From assembly GCA_017514045.1 (NCBI GenBank), contig JAFWLS010000013.1, positions 1 to 64,000 on the forward strand: a stretch of DNA of 64,000 bases. The letters are read 5' to 3'. The notes under the pieces are model-generated. The model was not told the origin of the DNA. It worked only from the letters and a program-made list of their open reading frames with translations, and ran no database searches. Source of the DNA: Candidatus Saccharimonadota bacterium. GTDB lineage: Bacteria > Patescibacteriota > Saccharimonadia > Saccharimonadales > Saccharimonadaceae. The translations under genes were made by a program, and so were the position numbers. Below are positions 41,259 through 49,456 of the stretch, one piece after another; positions within the stretch are counted from its first letter, which is position 1, and every line of letters starts with the position of its first letter.

Positions 41259-42412
41259 TTTTTCTCGGCCTAGCATCAAATTATACAGCACGTCGTACTT
41301 GGCACCACGCATTCGCGCTTGGCAATAAAAAAGATTACGACTCGCTAGAGCAGGAACTATCGAGAAGGTACAATGCCAACATAGACCAACTGTCCCTTGC
41401 CTTTTCGGGTCGGTCGGCTATATATCTAGCGCTGGAAAGCTTCATTGAATCTGGCAAAATGAACAAGGGTGACCACGTAGCTATCAACAGTTTTACGTGT
41501 CACGCTGTTTTAGAGGCAATTGAGCGTGCTGGTTTAGAACCGGTATACGTTGATCTTGAGAAGACTATTAGCGGACAAATCCTGCCAAATTACTCAGCTG
41601 ATGCCCTCGAAGAAATAGCAAAAAAAGATAAGAAGCTAAAATGCTTCATTTTACAAAATACCTTTGGCTTTGCGGTCGACATCCGTCGCTTCGAAAAAGT
41701 AAAGAAAAACAATAACCTACTTCTACTAGAAGATCTAGCGCACTGCACTGGACGGAAATACCCAGACGGTAGAGAAATCGGCACTGTAGGAGAAGCCACC
41801 TGTCTTTCATTTGGTAAAGGCAAAAGTATTGACACAATCATTGGCGGAGCAGTCGTCTTACGTGATTCGAGTCTTAAATTGCCCGAAGAGTTCGACAAGA
41901 ATACATTAAGGCACAGGAAAGGCGGCGATGTGCCTCGTGCGAGTTGGTATCCGGTTTTCGGAGCCATAGCTAGAGGGCTCGCACATGTCTATCTAGATAA
42001 GCCTTGGCTAGGATTACTCTTAAAGCTTCGCTGGATTGAGCGATCGGCCGACACTAAGCTTCTCGTCGACACTTCAATTGCATATTGGCAAGCTAGGCTA
42101 GCTCTAGAACAATTCAATAGCCTCAAGAATACGGCCCTACGTGAATTCTTCTTGGTGGACAATCGAGACGCCTGTCTTAAAGAGTTAAGGCGGCATGGCT
42201 ACCGATTAGAAGAATCTTGGTACGAAGTACCGGTCGCTCCAGAGCGTTATTACAAATCTGTACATTTTCCGGAAAAACAGAACCCTAACGCTGTTTTCTT
42301 CGCTCAGCACGTAATCAATTTGCCAACATGGTATCATTCGAATCGCAAAAAGAAACAAGTTGCAAAGGCGAAGAAAATTATCAAATTGCACGAGCTAAAA
42401 GGAGGGAGATAA
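41255..42412 (+). CDS. DegT/DnrJ/EryC1-type PLP aminotransferase-like protein
   Basis: A 385-residue fold-type I PLP enzyme resembling DegT/DnrJ/EryC1 sugar aminotransferases. Seen: the N-terminal LALESFIESGKMNKGDHVAI block, the cofactor Asp region LLLLEDLAHCTGRKYPDG, and the presumed PLP Lys in CLSFGKGKSIDTIIGGAVVL. Relatives transfer amino groups to nucleotide-linked sugars for glycans or lipids. Its placement between a Mur-like ligase and FemAB-like proteins suggests work on a cell-envelope sugar or peptide. Translation is coupled to both neighbours (4-nt overlap upstream, TAATG downstream). Confidence 0.8.
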   Translation: MIFLGLASNYTARRTWHHAFALGNKKDYDSLEQELSRRYNANIDQLSLAFSGRSAIYLALESFIESGKMNKGDHVAINSFTCHAVLEAIERAGLEPVYVDLEKTISGQILPNYSADALEEIAKKDKKLKCFILQNTFGFAVDIRRFEKVKKNNNLLLLEDLAHCTGRKYPDGREIGTVGEATCLSFGKGKSIDTIIGGAVVLRDSSLKLPEEFDKNTLRHRKGGDVPRASWYPVFGAIARGLAHVYLDKPWLGLLLKLRWIERSADTKLLVDTSIAYWQARLALEQFNSLKNTALREFFLVDNRDACLKELRRHGYRLEESWYEVPVAPERYYKSVHFPEKQNPNAVFFAQHVINLPTWYHSNRKKKQVAKAKKIIKLHELKGGR

Positions 42413-43416
42413 TGAACGAATCATGGACCAAAATATACCAAGCTTTTCCTGAAGCGAATTTTCTTCAAAGTCCACTTTGGGCTGAGGCAAATCGTTTAAT
42501 GGGCCACAAACTTGTGGTTCGTACATTTGACAACAAGGCTATGTATCTAGGTATCGTCAAAGATGCTAGACGTGGGCGTTATTTAGAGATTCCTGGCGGC
42601 CCACTTGTCAACTGGTCTGATCGAAAAACCCTGAAAATAGTTTTCGAATCAATCATAGAAGAAGCAAGAAAAGAAAAATGCGTTTTCGTACGCTTTAGGC
42701 CACAAATATACAATACGCCCGAGAACGAAAAGCTCGTAATGAAACTCAAGACCGAAATCAAAGGACTTGATCTTCGCTCCGCACCAATGCATCTACACGC
42801 ACAGAATACCATCATCCTAGATCTAAAGAAAACAGAAGAAGAGCTATTAATGTCGATGCGTCGCCAGACGCGTTATGAAGTTCGTCGTAGTGACAAACTA
42901 GAGCTAAAAGTTATAGAAGATACAAGCGAAGAAGCCTTCAAAGAGTTCCATTCTGTTCAAGCTGAAACTGCTAAGAGACAAAACTTTATTCCACCATCCG
43001 AAAAAGAGCTATTCGCTGAACGCGATGCATTCTCACCTGATCGCCTAAAATTGTACAAGGTATTAGACGCAAACGAGAAACCTGTGGCTTATGGATTAGT
43101 TCTAATTTATGGTAAAGAAGCGGAGTATTTCGAAGCAGCTTCTACTGACCTCAACCGCAAGCTGCCAGGAGCCTATGCCTTGCTTTGGCGCGCAATCAAG
43201 GATCTAAAAGCAATGAATATTGAACGTTTTAACCTTTGGGGCATTGCACCACCAGGCGTTGAGCATCATCGCTATTCTGGTGTGACGACCTTCAAGACTG
43301 GATTTGGCGGTGAAATAGTCGAGTTTATCCCGGCCAAAGATATCATAATTAATAAACTAAAATATAAATTCGATGAAATCGTCGAAACAGCCCGTAAGAA
43401 AAAAAGGAATTTGTAG
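42412..43416 (+). CDS. FemAB/FemX-type peptidyltransferase-like protein 1
   Basis: A 334-residue protein with the twin-GNAT FemAB fold. Seen: the N-terminal FLQSPLWAEANRLMG (FemX proteins have xFLQSxxWxxxK), RGRYLEIPGGPLVNW, and the C-terminal NLWGIAPPGVEHHRYSGVTTFKTGFGG. In Gram-positive bacteria FemX/FemA/FemB add amino acids from aminoacyl-tRNA to the Lys of lipid II and so build the peptide bridge. ATG 42412 overlaps the aminotransferase stop. The Gly/Pro-rich substrate loop and the GNAT-like core are retained. It is followed immediately by a paralogue. Confidence 0.88.
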   Translation: MNESWTKIYQAFPEANFLQSPLWAEANRLMGHKLVVRTFDNKAMYLGIVKDARRGRYLEIPGGPLVNWSDRKTLKIVFESIIEEARKEKCVFVRFRPQIYNTPENEKLVMKLKTEIKGLDLRSAPMHLHAQNTIILDLKKTEEELLMSMRRQTRYEVRRSDKLELKVIEDTSEEAFKEFHSVQAETAKRQNFIPPSEKELFAERDAFSPDRLKLYKVLDANEKPVAYGLVLIYGKEAEYFEAASTDLNRKLPGAYALLWRAIKDLKAMNIERFNLWGIAPPGVEHHRYSGVTTFKTGFGGEIVEFIPAKDIIINKLKYKFDEIVETARKKKRNL

Positions 43417-44442
43417 ATGAAAATTGCAATCATTGAAGCTGAAAATCGTGAGCTATGGGACGAGTTTGTTACTAGTCATAAGGAATCAAATTTTCTTCAA
43501 AGCTGGGATTTCTATGAGTTCCATGCATCGCGCGGCAATCAAATTACTAGACGCATCGCTATTAACGAAAAAGGTAATATTATTGGTGCCTATGCTGGTG
43601 TTGTAGAGACCGCCAAACGCGGACGACATCTTGCAATTGCGGGTGGCCCAATCATCGATTGGCACTGTCAAGAATTGGTAGATAAGATATTCGAAGATAT
43701 TAAGAATGAAGGAAAGCGCCTAAAATGCGTTTTTGTTCGCTTACGCCCTCAGTTGGAACTTAGTGAAAAGTCTCTCAAACTCATGAAAGAACACGGCTTT
43801 ATTAAGGCTCCTATGTACCTTTCTGTAGAATATGCGGGCATTCTTAATTTGGAGAAAACCGAGTCCGAGATACTCGCCGGTGCATCGCAAGGATTCCGCC
43901 GTAAACTTCGCAAAGCCGAAAAGAACGATATAGAGATAGAAGTCTCAAACGACCCTAAAGTCATGAAAGATTTCTGCGAATTAGAAGCCAAACACGCGGA
44001 ACGCCAAGGATATGTGCCGTTTTCTAAGAGCTTCTTGACTAAGCAATTCGAAGCATTTGCAAAGAATAATGAAGTTCTCATGTACACAGCCAAAAAAGAT
44101 GGCGAAATATTAGCAATGAATTTCATGATCTTTTATGGTCCAGAGGCGAGCTATCACTACGGCGTGTCAAGTGATTTAGGGACTAAGTATTCCGGTGCGC
44201 CACTCATGCACCTTAAAGCTATGGAAGAAGCTAGAAGAAGAGGGATTAAACGATATAACCTCTGGGGCATTGTCGGTCAAGATGAGACTAGCCACCGTTT
44301 TTATGGCGTCAGCGAATTTAAACGCTCTTTCGGTTGTGAAGAACTAAAATATACCCCGGCACATGATTTCGTCATCAATAAGGCAAAATATAAACTCACA
44401 AAACTCATTGAGACAGCTCGTAAGCGCCATCGTCACGTTTAA
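43417..44442 (+). CDS. FemAB/FemX-type peptidyltransferase-like protein 2
   Basis: A 341-residue paralogue of the gene before it, with no space between them (stop 43414-43416, ATG 43417). Seen: SNFLQSWDFYEFHASRGN, RGRHLAIAGGPIIDW, RKLRKAEKNDIEIEV, and NLWGIVGQDETSHRFYGVSE with the FKRSFGCEE end. The two copies share their plan but differ at many positions, so each may add a different residue, as FemA and FemB do. It ends the envelope operon; no terminator is clear after it. Confidence 0.88.
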   Translation: MKIAIIEAENRELWDEFVTSHKESNFLQSWDFYEFHASRGNQITRRIAINEKGNIIGAYAGVVETAKRGRHLAIAGGPIIDWHCQELVDKIFEDIKNEGKRLKCVFVRLRPQLELSEKSLKLMKEHGFIKAPMYLSVEYAGILNLEKTESEILAGASQGFRRKLRKAEKNDIEIEVSNDPKVMKDFCELEAKHAERQGYVPFSKSFLTKQFEAFAKNNEVLMYTAKKDGEILAMNFMIFYGPEASYHYGVSSDLGTKYSGAPLMHLKAMEEARRRGIKRYNLWGIVGQDETSHRFYGVSEFKRSFGCEELKYTPAHDFVINKAKYKLTKLIETARKRHRHV

Positions 44443-44487
44443 TACCGTTAATTGTGCTAGGCTTATCTGTTTTTGATAACTATACTC

Positions 44488-44517
44488 TTGATAATTGCTA
44501 TCAGAGTGTGATAGAAT
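44488..44517 (+). promoter_or_regulatory. ftsZ promoter with overlapping palindrome
   Basis: TTGATA (44488-44493), 18 nt, TAGAAT (44512-44517). An inverted repeat CTATCA/TGATAG (44498-44514, spacer 5) fills the spacer and overlaps the -10, a possible repressor site. A GCGAGG Shine-Dalgarno site precedes ATG 44548. Confidence 0.6.
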
Positions 44518-44547
44518 AGACTAAAGATTATAAAGCGAGGAACTATC

Positions 44548-45756
44548 ATGCCCGAAATCAAACCATCTGAAGTCGAAAGCACCGCAAGTATCAAAGTCAT
44601 TGGCGTGGGTGGCGCCGGTGGTTCCGCAATTGACCGTATGAAAGAAGTCGGTCTTACGGGGGTTGAACTTGTTGCTATTAACACCGATGCGCAAGCATTG
44701 CATCATTCTAACGCTGATACCAAAGTTCATATTGGTCGCGGCCTAGGCGCTGGCGGTGACCCAGAAAAAGGTCGCGAGGCTGCCGAGGAAAGCCGCGAAC
44801 TGATAGGCAAGGCTTTGGACGGTGCAGACATGGCATTTATTACTCTTGGCGCGGGTGGCGGAACTGGTTCGGGCGCTGGTCCAATCGTGGCCGAAGAGGC
44901 AAAAGCGCGCGATATTCTGACAGTCGGTGTAGCTACTAAGCCATTTACTTTCGAAGGCGCAAAGAGACGCGATAACGCCGAAGCGGCTATCGCAAATCTC
45001 GCTAAAAACGTGGACGCTCTCATTACAATTCCAAACGATAGATTACTTCAGACGATCGATCCTCGCACTCCTCTTCTTGAGACATTTAAAATTGCAGATG
45101 ATGTACTACGCCAAGGCGTCCAGGGCATTTCAGAGCTCATTACCGAACACTCGCTAATCAACCTAGACTTCGCAGACGTTAAAGCAATCATGAAGAACGC
45201 TGGATCTGCACTGATGGGTATCGGACGAGCTTCCGGAGAAAACCGCGCAACTGTTGCTGCAAATCAGGCTATTGAGTCTCCGCTTATCGAAGTCAAGATC
45301 GAAGGCGCAAAAGGCGTACTCTTTAGTGTGGCTGGCGGTTACGATATGTCTATGTCCGAGATTCAAGAAGCGGCAGAAGTAATTACTGCAGCTGTTTCTC
45401 CCGATGCCAACATTATCTTTGGCGCATCTATTCGCCCAGAACTTCAAGATGAGATTGTCATTACTGTAGTCGCGACAGGTTTTGATAGCGAGTACTACCG
45501 CGAACTCGAAGCTAGAAAAGAAGCCGAGCGCCGCGAGAAAGAAGAGGCCGAGGCAGCTGAAAGACAGCTTCAAGAAGCTGAACGTCTAAAGAAAGAACAA
45601 GAAGCGGAAATCGCTACAGAGCCATCTACCCCCAATCCGGAGTCTGCAGACTTCACAGCAAACAATAAAAACAATATCTGGGATTCAATTGAAAAAACGG
45701 AACCAGAAGAAGACCTCGATATCCCACCCAGCCTCAGAAGCCGCCTCAAGCGTTAA
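44548..45756 (+). CDS. ftsZ: Cell division protein FtsZ
   Basis: A 402-residue tubulin-like GTPase that forms the Z ring. The GTP motif is ITLGAGGGTGSGAGPIVAE, the N-terminal VIGVGGAGGSAIDRM matches, and NTDAQAL and the T7 loop NLDFADVKAIMKNAG are intact. A Glu/Ala/Arg/Lys-rich coiled linker follows (about 330-355) and the C-terminal tail DLDIPPSLRSRLKR replaces the usual IPxFLR peptide that binds FtsA/ZipA. FtsA is not in the window. The next gene (nrdR-like) is 24 nt downstream in the same direction, probably in the same transcript. Confidence 0.98.
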   Translation: MPEIKPSEVESTASIKVIGVGGAGGSAIDRMKEVGLTGVELVAINTDAQALHHSNADTKVHIGRGLGAGGDPEKGREAAEESRELIGKALDGADMAFITLGAGGGTGSGAGPIVAEEAKARDILTVGVATKPFTFEGAKRRDNAEAAIANLAKNVDALITIPNDRLLQTIDPRTPLLETFKIADDVLRQGVQGISELITEHSLINLDFADVKAIMKNAGSALMGIGRASGENRATVAANQAIESPLIEVKIEGAKGVLFSVAGGYDMSMSEIQEAAEVITAAVSPDANIIFGASIRPELQDEIVITVVATGFDSEYYRELEARKEAERREKEEAEAAERQLQEAERLKKEQEAEIATEPSTPNPESADFTANNKNNIWDSIEKTEPEEDLDIPPSLRSRLKR

Positions 45757-45780
45757 TATAAAAGGAAAAGGGAAGGCATC

Positions 45781-46263
45781 ATGAATCACAAATTCAAAAT
45801 TGGCGATTCGAAAGTACTAGAGAGTCGTGAGGCCCTTGACGGCACAATGATACGTCGTCGTCGAGTGACTTCTGATGGCAAATATCGCTTCACTACTTAC
45901 GAGCGCATCGAAATGCCAAGCCTTATGGTAAAAAAACGCAGCGGCGAGCGTGAAGCATTTGATCGTGACAAACTCGTAACTTCAATCCGTCGAAGTGTTG
46001 GCAAATTTCTCAACAGCGAGCTTGAAGTAGAAGAAGTAGTAGAGAAAGCTATGGATATTCTCTATGGCTATGGTACAGAAATGGTGACCAGCGAACAGAT
46101 CGGCGAAGCGGTTTTGGAAGTATTATCTGAGATGAACGAAGTCGCATACGTACGTTACTCTTCAGTATTTCGTAAATTTAAGACATTGGACGAGTTTGAA
46201 GAAATAATTCGAAAACAACGCGAAAAAGCAGCTAGTCGCAAGAAGGGATCTTCATGCGCATAG
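45781..46263 (+). CDS. NrdR-like ATP-cone repressor lacking the zinc-ribbon cysteines
   Basis: A 160-residue protein whose second half is a standard NrdR ATP-cone (LMVKKRSGEREAFDRDKLVT; EQIGEAVLEVLSEMNEVAYV; RYSSVFRKFKTLDEFEE). The first 45 residues align with the NrdR zinc ribbon: DSKVLESREALDGTMIRRRR and RFTTYER are kept, but none of the four zinc-binding Cys remains. The family begins MxCPxC and has RRCxxCxxRFTTYER; here there is MNHKFKIG and RRVTSDGKYRFTTYER. The only Cys is at the C-terminus. It is the only NrdR homologue in the window and NrdR-like boxes precede nrdDG, so it is the best candidate regulator. Whether it still binds DNA is open. It overlaps the next gene by 10 nt. Confidence 0.85.
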   Translation: MNHKFKIGDSKVLESREALDGTMIRRRRVTSDGKYRFTTYERIEMPSLMVKKRSGEREAFDRDKLVTSIRRSVGKFLNSELEVEEVVEKAMDILYGYGTEMVTSEQIGEAVLEVLSEMNEVAYVRYSSVFRKFKTLDEFEEIIRKQREKAASRKKGSSCA

Positions 46264-46517
46264 TAGCCATCTACAAGGAATTCTCAGACCACGCTAGAGA
46301 AATGGAAGAATGGATAGATCAATTCGAACGCCGCAGCGGTAGAACAATCGAGCGTCTTGATCCGGAAAGCATCGACGGCGAATCGTTCTGTGCGCCACGC
46401 GACATAGTCCAATATCCTACAATAGCCGTCGCAGGTGATGACGGCAAGACGTACGAAATGTGGTCTGGTTCGCCTCTTCCGGTTATTGATGAAGTAATGG
46501 GCTATATTACTCGCTAA
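46254..46517 (+). CDS. Small thioredoxin-fold-like protein without CxxC
   Basis: An 87-residue protein. Its plan (MRIVAIYKEFSDHAREMEEW; DIVQYPTIAVAGDDGKTYEM; MWSGSPLPVIDEVMGY) fits a thioredoxin/glutaredoxin fold: beta-alpha, then a cis-Pro-like QYPT, then the ending strands and helix. The usual CxxC is absent; a lone Cys is in ESFCAPRD. It is therefore not an ordinary redox enzyme. It overlaps the nrdR-like gene by 10 nt, so the two are coupled, which hints at a link with ribonucleotide reduction. The fold assignment is by eye. Confidence 0.55.
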   Translation: MRIVAIYKEFSDHAREMEEWIDQFERRSGRTIERLDPESIDGESFCAPRDIVQYPTIAVAGDDGKTYEMWSGSPLPVIDEVMGYITR

Positions 46518-46533
46518 AACACGATAATTATAG

Positions 46534-46539
46534 TATAAT
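46534..46539 (+). promoter_or_regulatory. -10 box of ileS, leaderless start
   Basis: TATAAT ends 8 nt before ATG 46548, no Shine-Dalgarno site. Confidence 0.55.
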
Positions 46540-46547
46540 ATATAGAT

Positions 46548-49415
46548 ATGAAGTATACAGCCGGAAAGCGCCGACGCGCTCTTGAATATGAGAAAGCCAT
46601 CTCAGAGTGGTGGAAAAAGAATCATATTTTTGAAGAGTCGATTAGCAGTCGCGACACTAAAGACTCTTACGTATTTTATGATGGACCGCCATTCATTACA
46701 GGCATGCCACATCATGGAACATTACTAAGCTCGATTATCAAAGACGCTGTCCCGAGATACTGGACTATGCAAGGTAAGCGAGTGGAACGCAGATGGGGTT
46801 GGGACTGTCATGGGTTGCCGGCCGAAAATTTTGTAGAAAAACAACTAGGTATTACCGATCGCCGCGAGATAGGAACCACTATTTCGCTGGAAAACTATAT
46901 CATAAAAGCTCGCGAATCAATGGTCGCCAACTCAGAAACCTGGCGCGCTACTATCGATCGTATTGGAAGATGGGTGGATTTTGACAATGCGTACCGCACC
47001 ATGAATAAAGATTTCATGGAAAGTGTTTGGTGGGCATTTAAAACACTTTACGACAAGGGGTTCATTTATGAGGGCCGCAAAGTATTAATGTATGACGCTA
47101 AATTTGCCACACCTGTCAGCAAAGCAGAAGTGACTATGGACAATGATGCTTATCAAATTGTTACAGACCCATCGGCCTATGTTAAATTTCGCATTAAGGG
47201 CGAGGACCGTTTTCTTATAGCCTGGACCACTACGCCATGGACTCTGCCAGCCAACAAGATGCTAGCTATTTCACCCAAGCTCAAATATGGCCTTTATCAA
47301 GGCCAATACATCATGGCGACAAAACTCGCCGATAAGCTATTCCCAGACGAGAAACCAGCTGAAACTTTCACTGGCAAGGAGCTCGCAGGGCTTGAATATG
47401 AAGATTTGCTTAACAGCTCCAAAACACACTGCGTTTATGAGGCAGATTTTGTTAGCGACGCGGATGGAACTGGTATTGTACATATTGCACCAGCCTATGG
47501 TGAAGACGATTATAGCTTGTATCTAGCACATGAGAATGAGGCTGAATTCGAAGATGTTCTGGATGAAAATGGATATTATCTACCCGAAATAGCTAAGAGA
47601 CTTCATGAGCTGGGCGTTCGAGACACAGACGAACATGGCATTCAAATCTGGGATGGCAACAAATTTATTGCGAAGGTTCTCGAAGAAAAAGGGATTATCT
47701 ACAGAATTGAATATATCAAACACGAATATCCATTCAACCCGCGCAGTAAGTCTCGAATTATTTATCGAGCATTTCCAAGTTGGTTCTTCGACGTTCAGAA
47801 TTTAAAGGCCGATCTAATCAAACATAATGAATCAATTAACTGGTTCCCGGAACACTTCAAAGAAGGACGTTTCCGCAAAAATATTGAAGCTGCTCCAGAC
47901 TGGAATCTCTCGCGTGATCGTTTCTGGGCCACAGCTATGCCAGTATGGAAGGGTGATAAGGGCACCGTTAAGGTAATAGGTAGCTACGCCGAGCTAAAAG
48001 ATCTGTCAGGTGTCGAGCTCGAAGATTATCACCGTCCTTGGATCGACGCCGTTGAGTTCGATATAGACGGGGAGCACTTCAAGAGAGTAGATAAGGTATT
48101 GGACTGCTGGTTTGAATCGGGATCGATGCCGTTCGCACAATTGCACTATCCGTTTGAGAATAAAGAAAAGTTTGAAAAGAACTATCCAGCCGATTTCATC
48201 GTTGAATATGTTGGCCAAGTTAGAGCATGGTTTTACTATGTTCACGTCGTTAACACGGCACTCTTTGGCAAAAATGCTTATAAAAACGTCATTGTCACTG
48301 GCACATTAGCTGGTAACGATGGTCGCAAAATGAGCAAATCTTTGGGTAACTTCACGGATCCAAACGAACTAATGGACAAATTCTCAGCCGACTCACTTCG
48401 TTTCTTGCTACTATCCAGCCCAGTAGCAGCAGGCGAAGACTTTGCGCTGCTCGACAAAGACGTATCAGATGTGGCCCGCAAACTATCAATGGTTTGGAAT
48501 GTTTACGACTTTTTCACGACTTATGCGGAAGTAGATGGATTTGATTCAGAGAAGCATTGGGAGCCAAAAGACGCAAGTATCGAATCGCTAGAAAATCCAT
48601 TCGATCGTTGGATTATATCTCGCCTGCACGAACTAAAAGCTGAGATAATATCCGGCATGGAGGGTTACAATTTACCAAAGGCACTGGCGGGAGTATTGCC
48701 ATTTCTAGATGACCTCTCGAACTGGTTCGTTCGCCGTTCCCGTCGTCGTTTTTGGAAATCCGAAGACGATACTGATAAAAATGAAGCATATTGGACGCTC
48801 TATACCGTTCTTGTCAAATTCGCTACCATGATGGCGCCGTTTACACCGTTTCTTGCCGAGGAACTATATCAGAATATGACTGGTTCTGGAACTTCTGTAC
48901 ATCTCTTAAACTATCCCTCTAATATTACTACGGACCGAACCGCGCTAGATCTTATGCGTCGCACTCGCGAAACCATCGCTGAAGGCCTGATGTTACGTAT
49001 GCAAAAATCTGACACAGAAGACCAAATCAAAATTCGTCAACCGCTGTCTAGCTTTACTTATGCTGGCGATAAACTTCCAGAGTTCTATGAACAGATTATC
49101 AAGGAAGAGCTCAATGTCAAAACAGTAAAGAATGGCAACACGACTACGTTAGACAAGACTCTAACCAAAGAGCTAAAAGACGAGGGTTTTGTACGAGAAT
49201 TGATACGCGTAGTGCAATCTGCGCGTAAGAAAGCTGGCCTCCAGGTCGACGATCGCATCAAACTCTCGACTACTCTTTCAATTCCAAAGCAATTCGAGCA
49301 AATTCTCACTGCCGAGACACTAGCTGTTTCGCTTTCTGATGACGAAAACTATAGTTATGACGAAATCGTTGAGGTGAACGGGAACAAGGGCACAATCAGT
49401 CTCGAAAAAGCCTAG
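46548..49415 (+). CDS. ileS: Isoleucyl-tRNA synthetase
   Basis: A 955-residue class I synthetase. The HIGH-type motif is PFITGMPHHGTLLSS, then GWDCHGLPAENFVEKQLGI; the CP1 editing domain has AWTTTPWTLPANKML; the KMSKS loop is GRKMSKSLGN. ERRWGWDCHGLP and the whole layout are closer to the eukaryote/archaea-like IleRS (type 2) than to the E. coli type, which is common in CPR bacteria. Type 2 enzymes are generally less sensitive to mupirocin; whether that holds here is inference. There is no C-terminal zinc-binding Cys cluster. It is followed by a strong terminator. Confidence 0.97.
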   Translation: MKYTAGKRRRALEYEKAISEWWKKNHIFEESISSRDTKDSYVFYDGPPFITGMPHHGTLLSSIIKDAVPRYWTMQGKRVERRWGWDCHGLPAENFVEKQLGITDRREIGTTISLENYIIKARESMVANSETWRATIDRIGRWVDFDNAYRTMNKDFMESVWWAFKTLYDKGFIYEGRKVLMYDAKFATPVSKAEVTMDNDAYQIVTDPSAYVKFRIKGEDRFLIAWTTTPWTLPANKMLAISPKLKYGLYQGQYIMATKLADKLFPDEKPAETFTGKELAGLEYEDLLNSSKTHCVYEADFVSDADGTGIVHIAPAYGEDDYSLYLAHENEAEFEDVLDENGYYLPEIAKRLHELGVRDTDEHGIQIWDGNKFIAKVLEEKGIIYRIEYIKHEYPFNPRSKSRIIYRAFPSWFFDVQNLKADLIKHNESINWFPEHFKEGRFRKNIEAAPDWNLSRDRFWATAMPVWKGDKGTVKVIGSYAELKDLSGVELEDYHRPWIDAVEFDIDGEHFKRVDKVLDCWFESGSMPFAQLHYPFENKEKFEKNYPADFIVEYVGQVRAWFYYVHVVNTALFGKNAYKNVIVTGTLAGNDGRKMSKSLGNFTDPNELMDKFSADSLRFLLLSSPVAAGEDFALLDKDVSDVARKLSMVWNVYDFFTTYAEVDGFDSEKHWEPKDASIESLENPFDRWIISRLHELKAEIISGMEGYNLPKALAGVLPFLDDLSNWFVRRSRRRFWKSEDDTDKNEAYWTLYTVLVKFATMMAPFTPFLAEELYQNMTGSGTSVHLLNYPSNITTDRTALDLMRRTRETIAEGLMLRMQKSDTEDQIKIRQPLSSFTYAGDKLPEFYEQIIKEELNVKTVKNGNTTTLDKTLTKELKDEGFVRELIRVVQSARKKAGLQVDDRIKLSTTLSIPKQFEQILTAETLAVSLSDDENYSYDEIVEVNGNKGTISLEKA

Positions 49416-49416
49416 T

Positions 49417-49445
49417 AAAATCCCCTCCGCCAGGAGGGGATTTTT
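49417..49445 (+). terminator. Bidirectional terminator between ileS and the WG-repeat-like gene
   Basis: 12-bp stem AAAATCCCCTCC/GGAGGGGATTTT, loop GCCA, T tract on the plus side and A tract on the other, so it serves both converging genes. Confidence 0.9.
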
Positions 49446-49456
49446 GATTCATGAGT

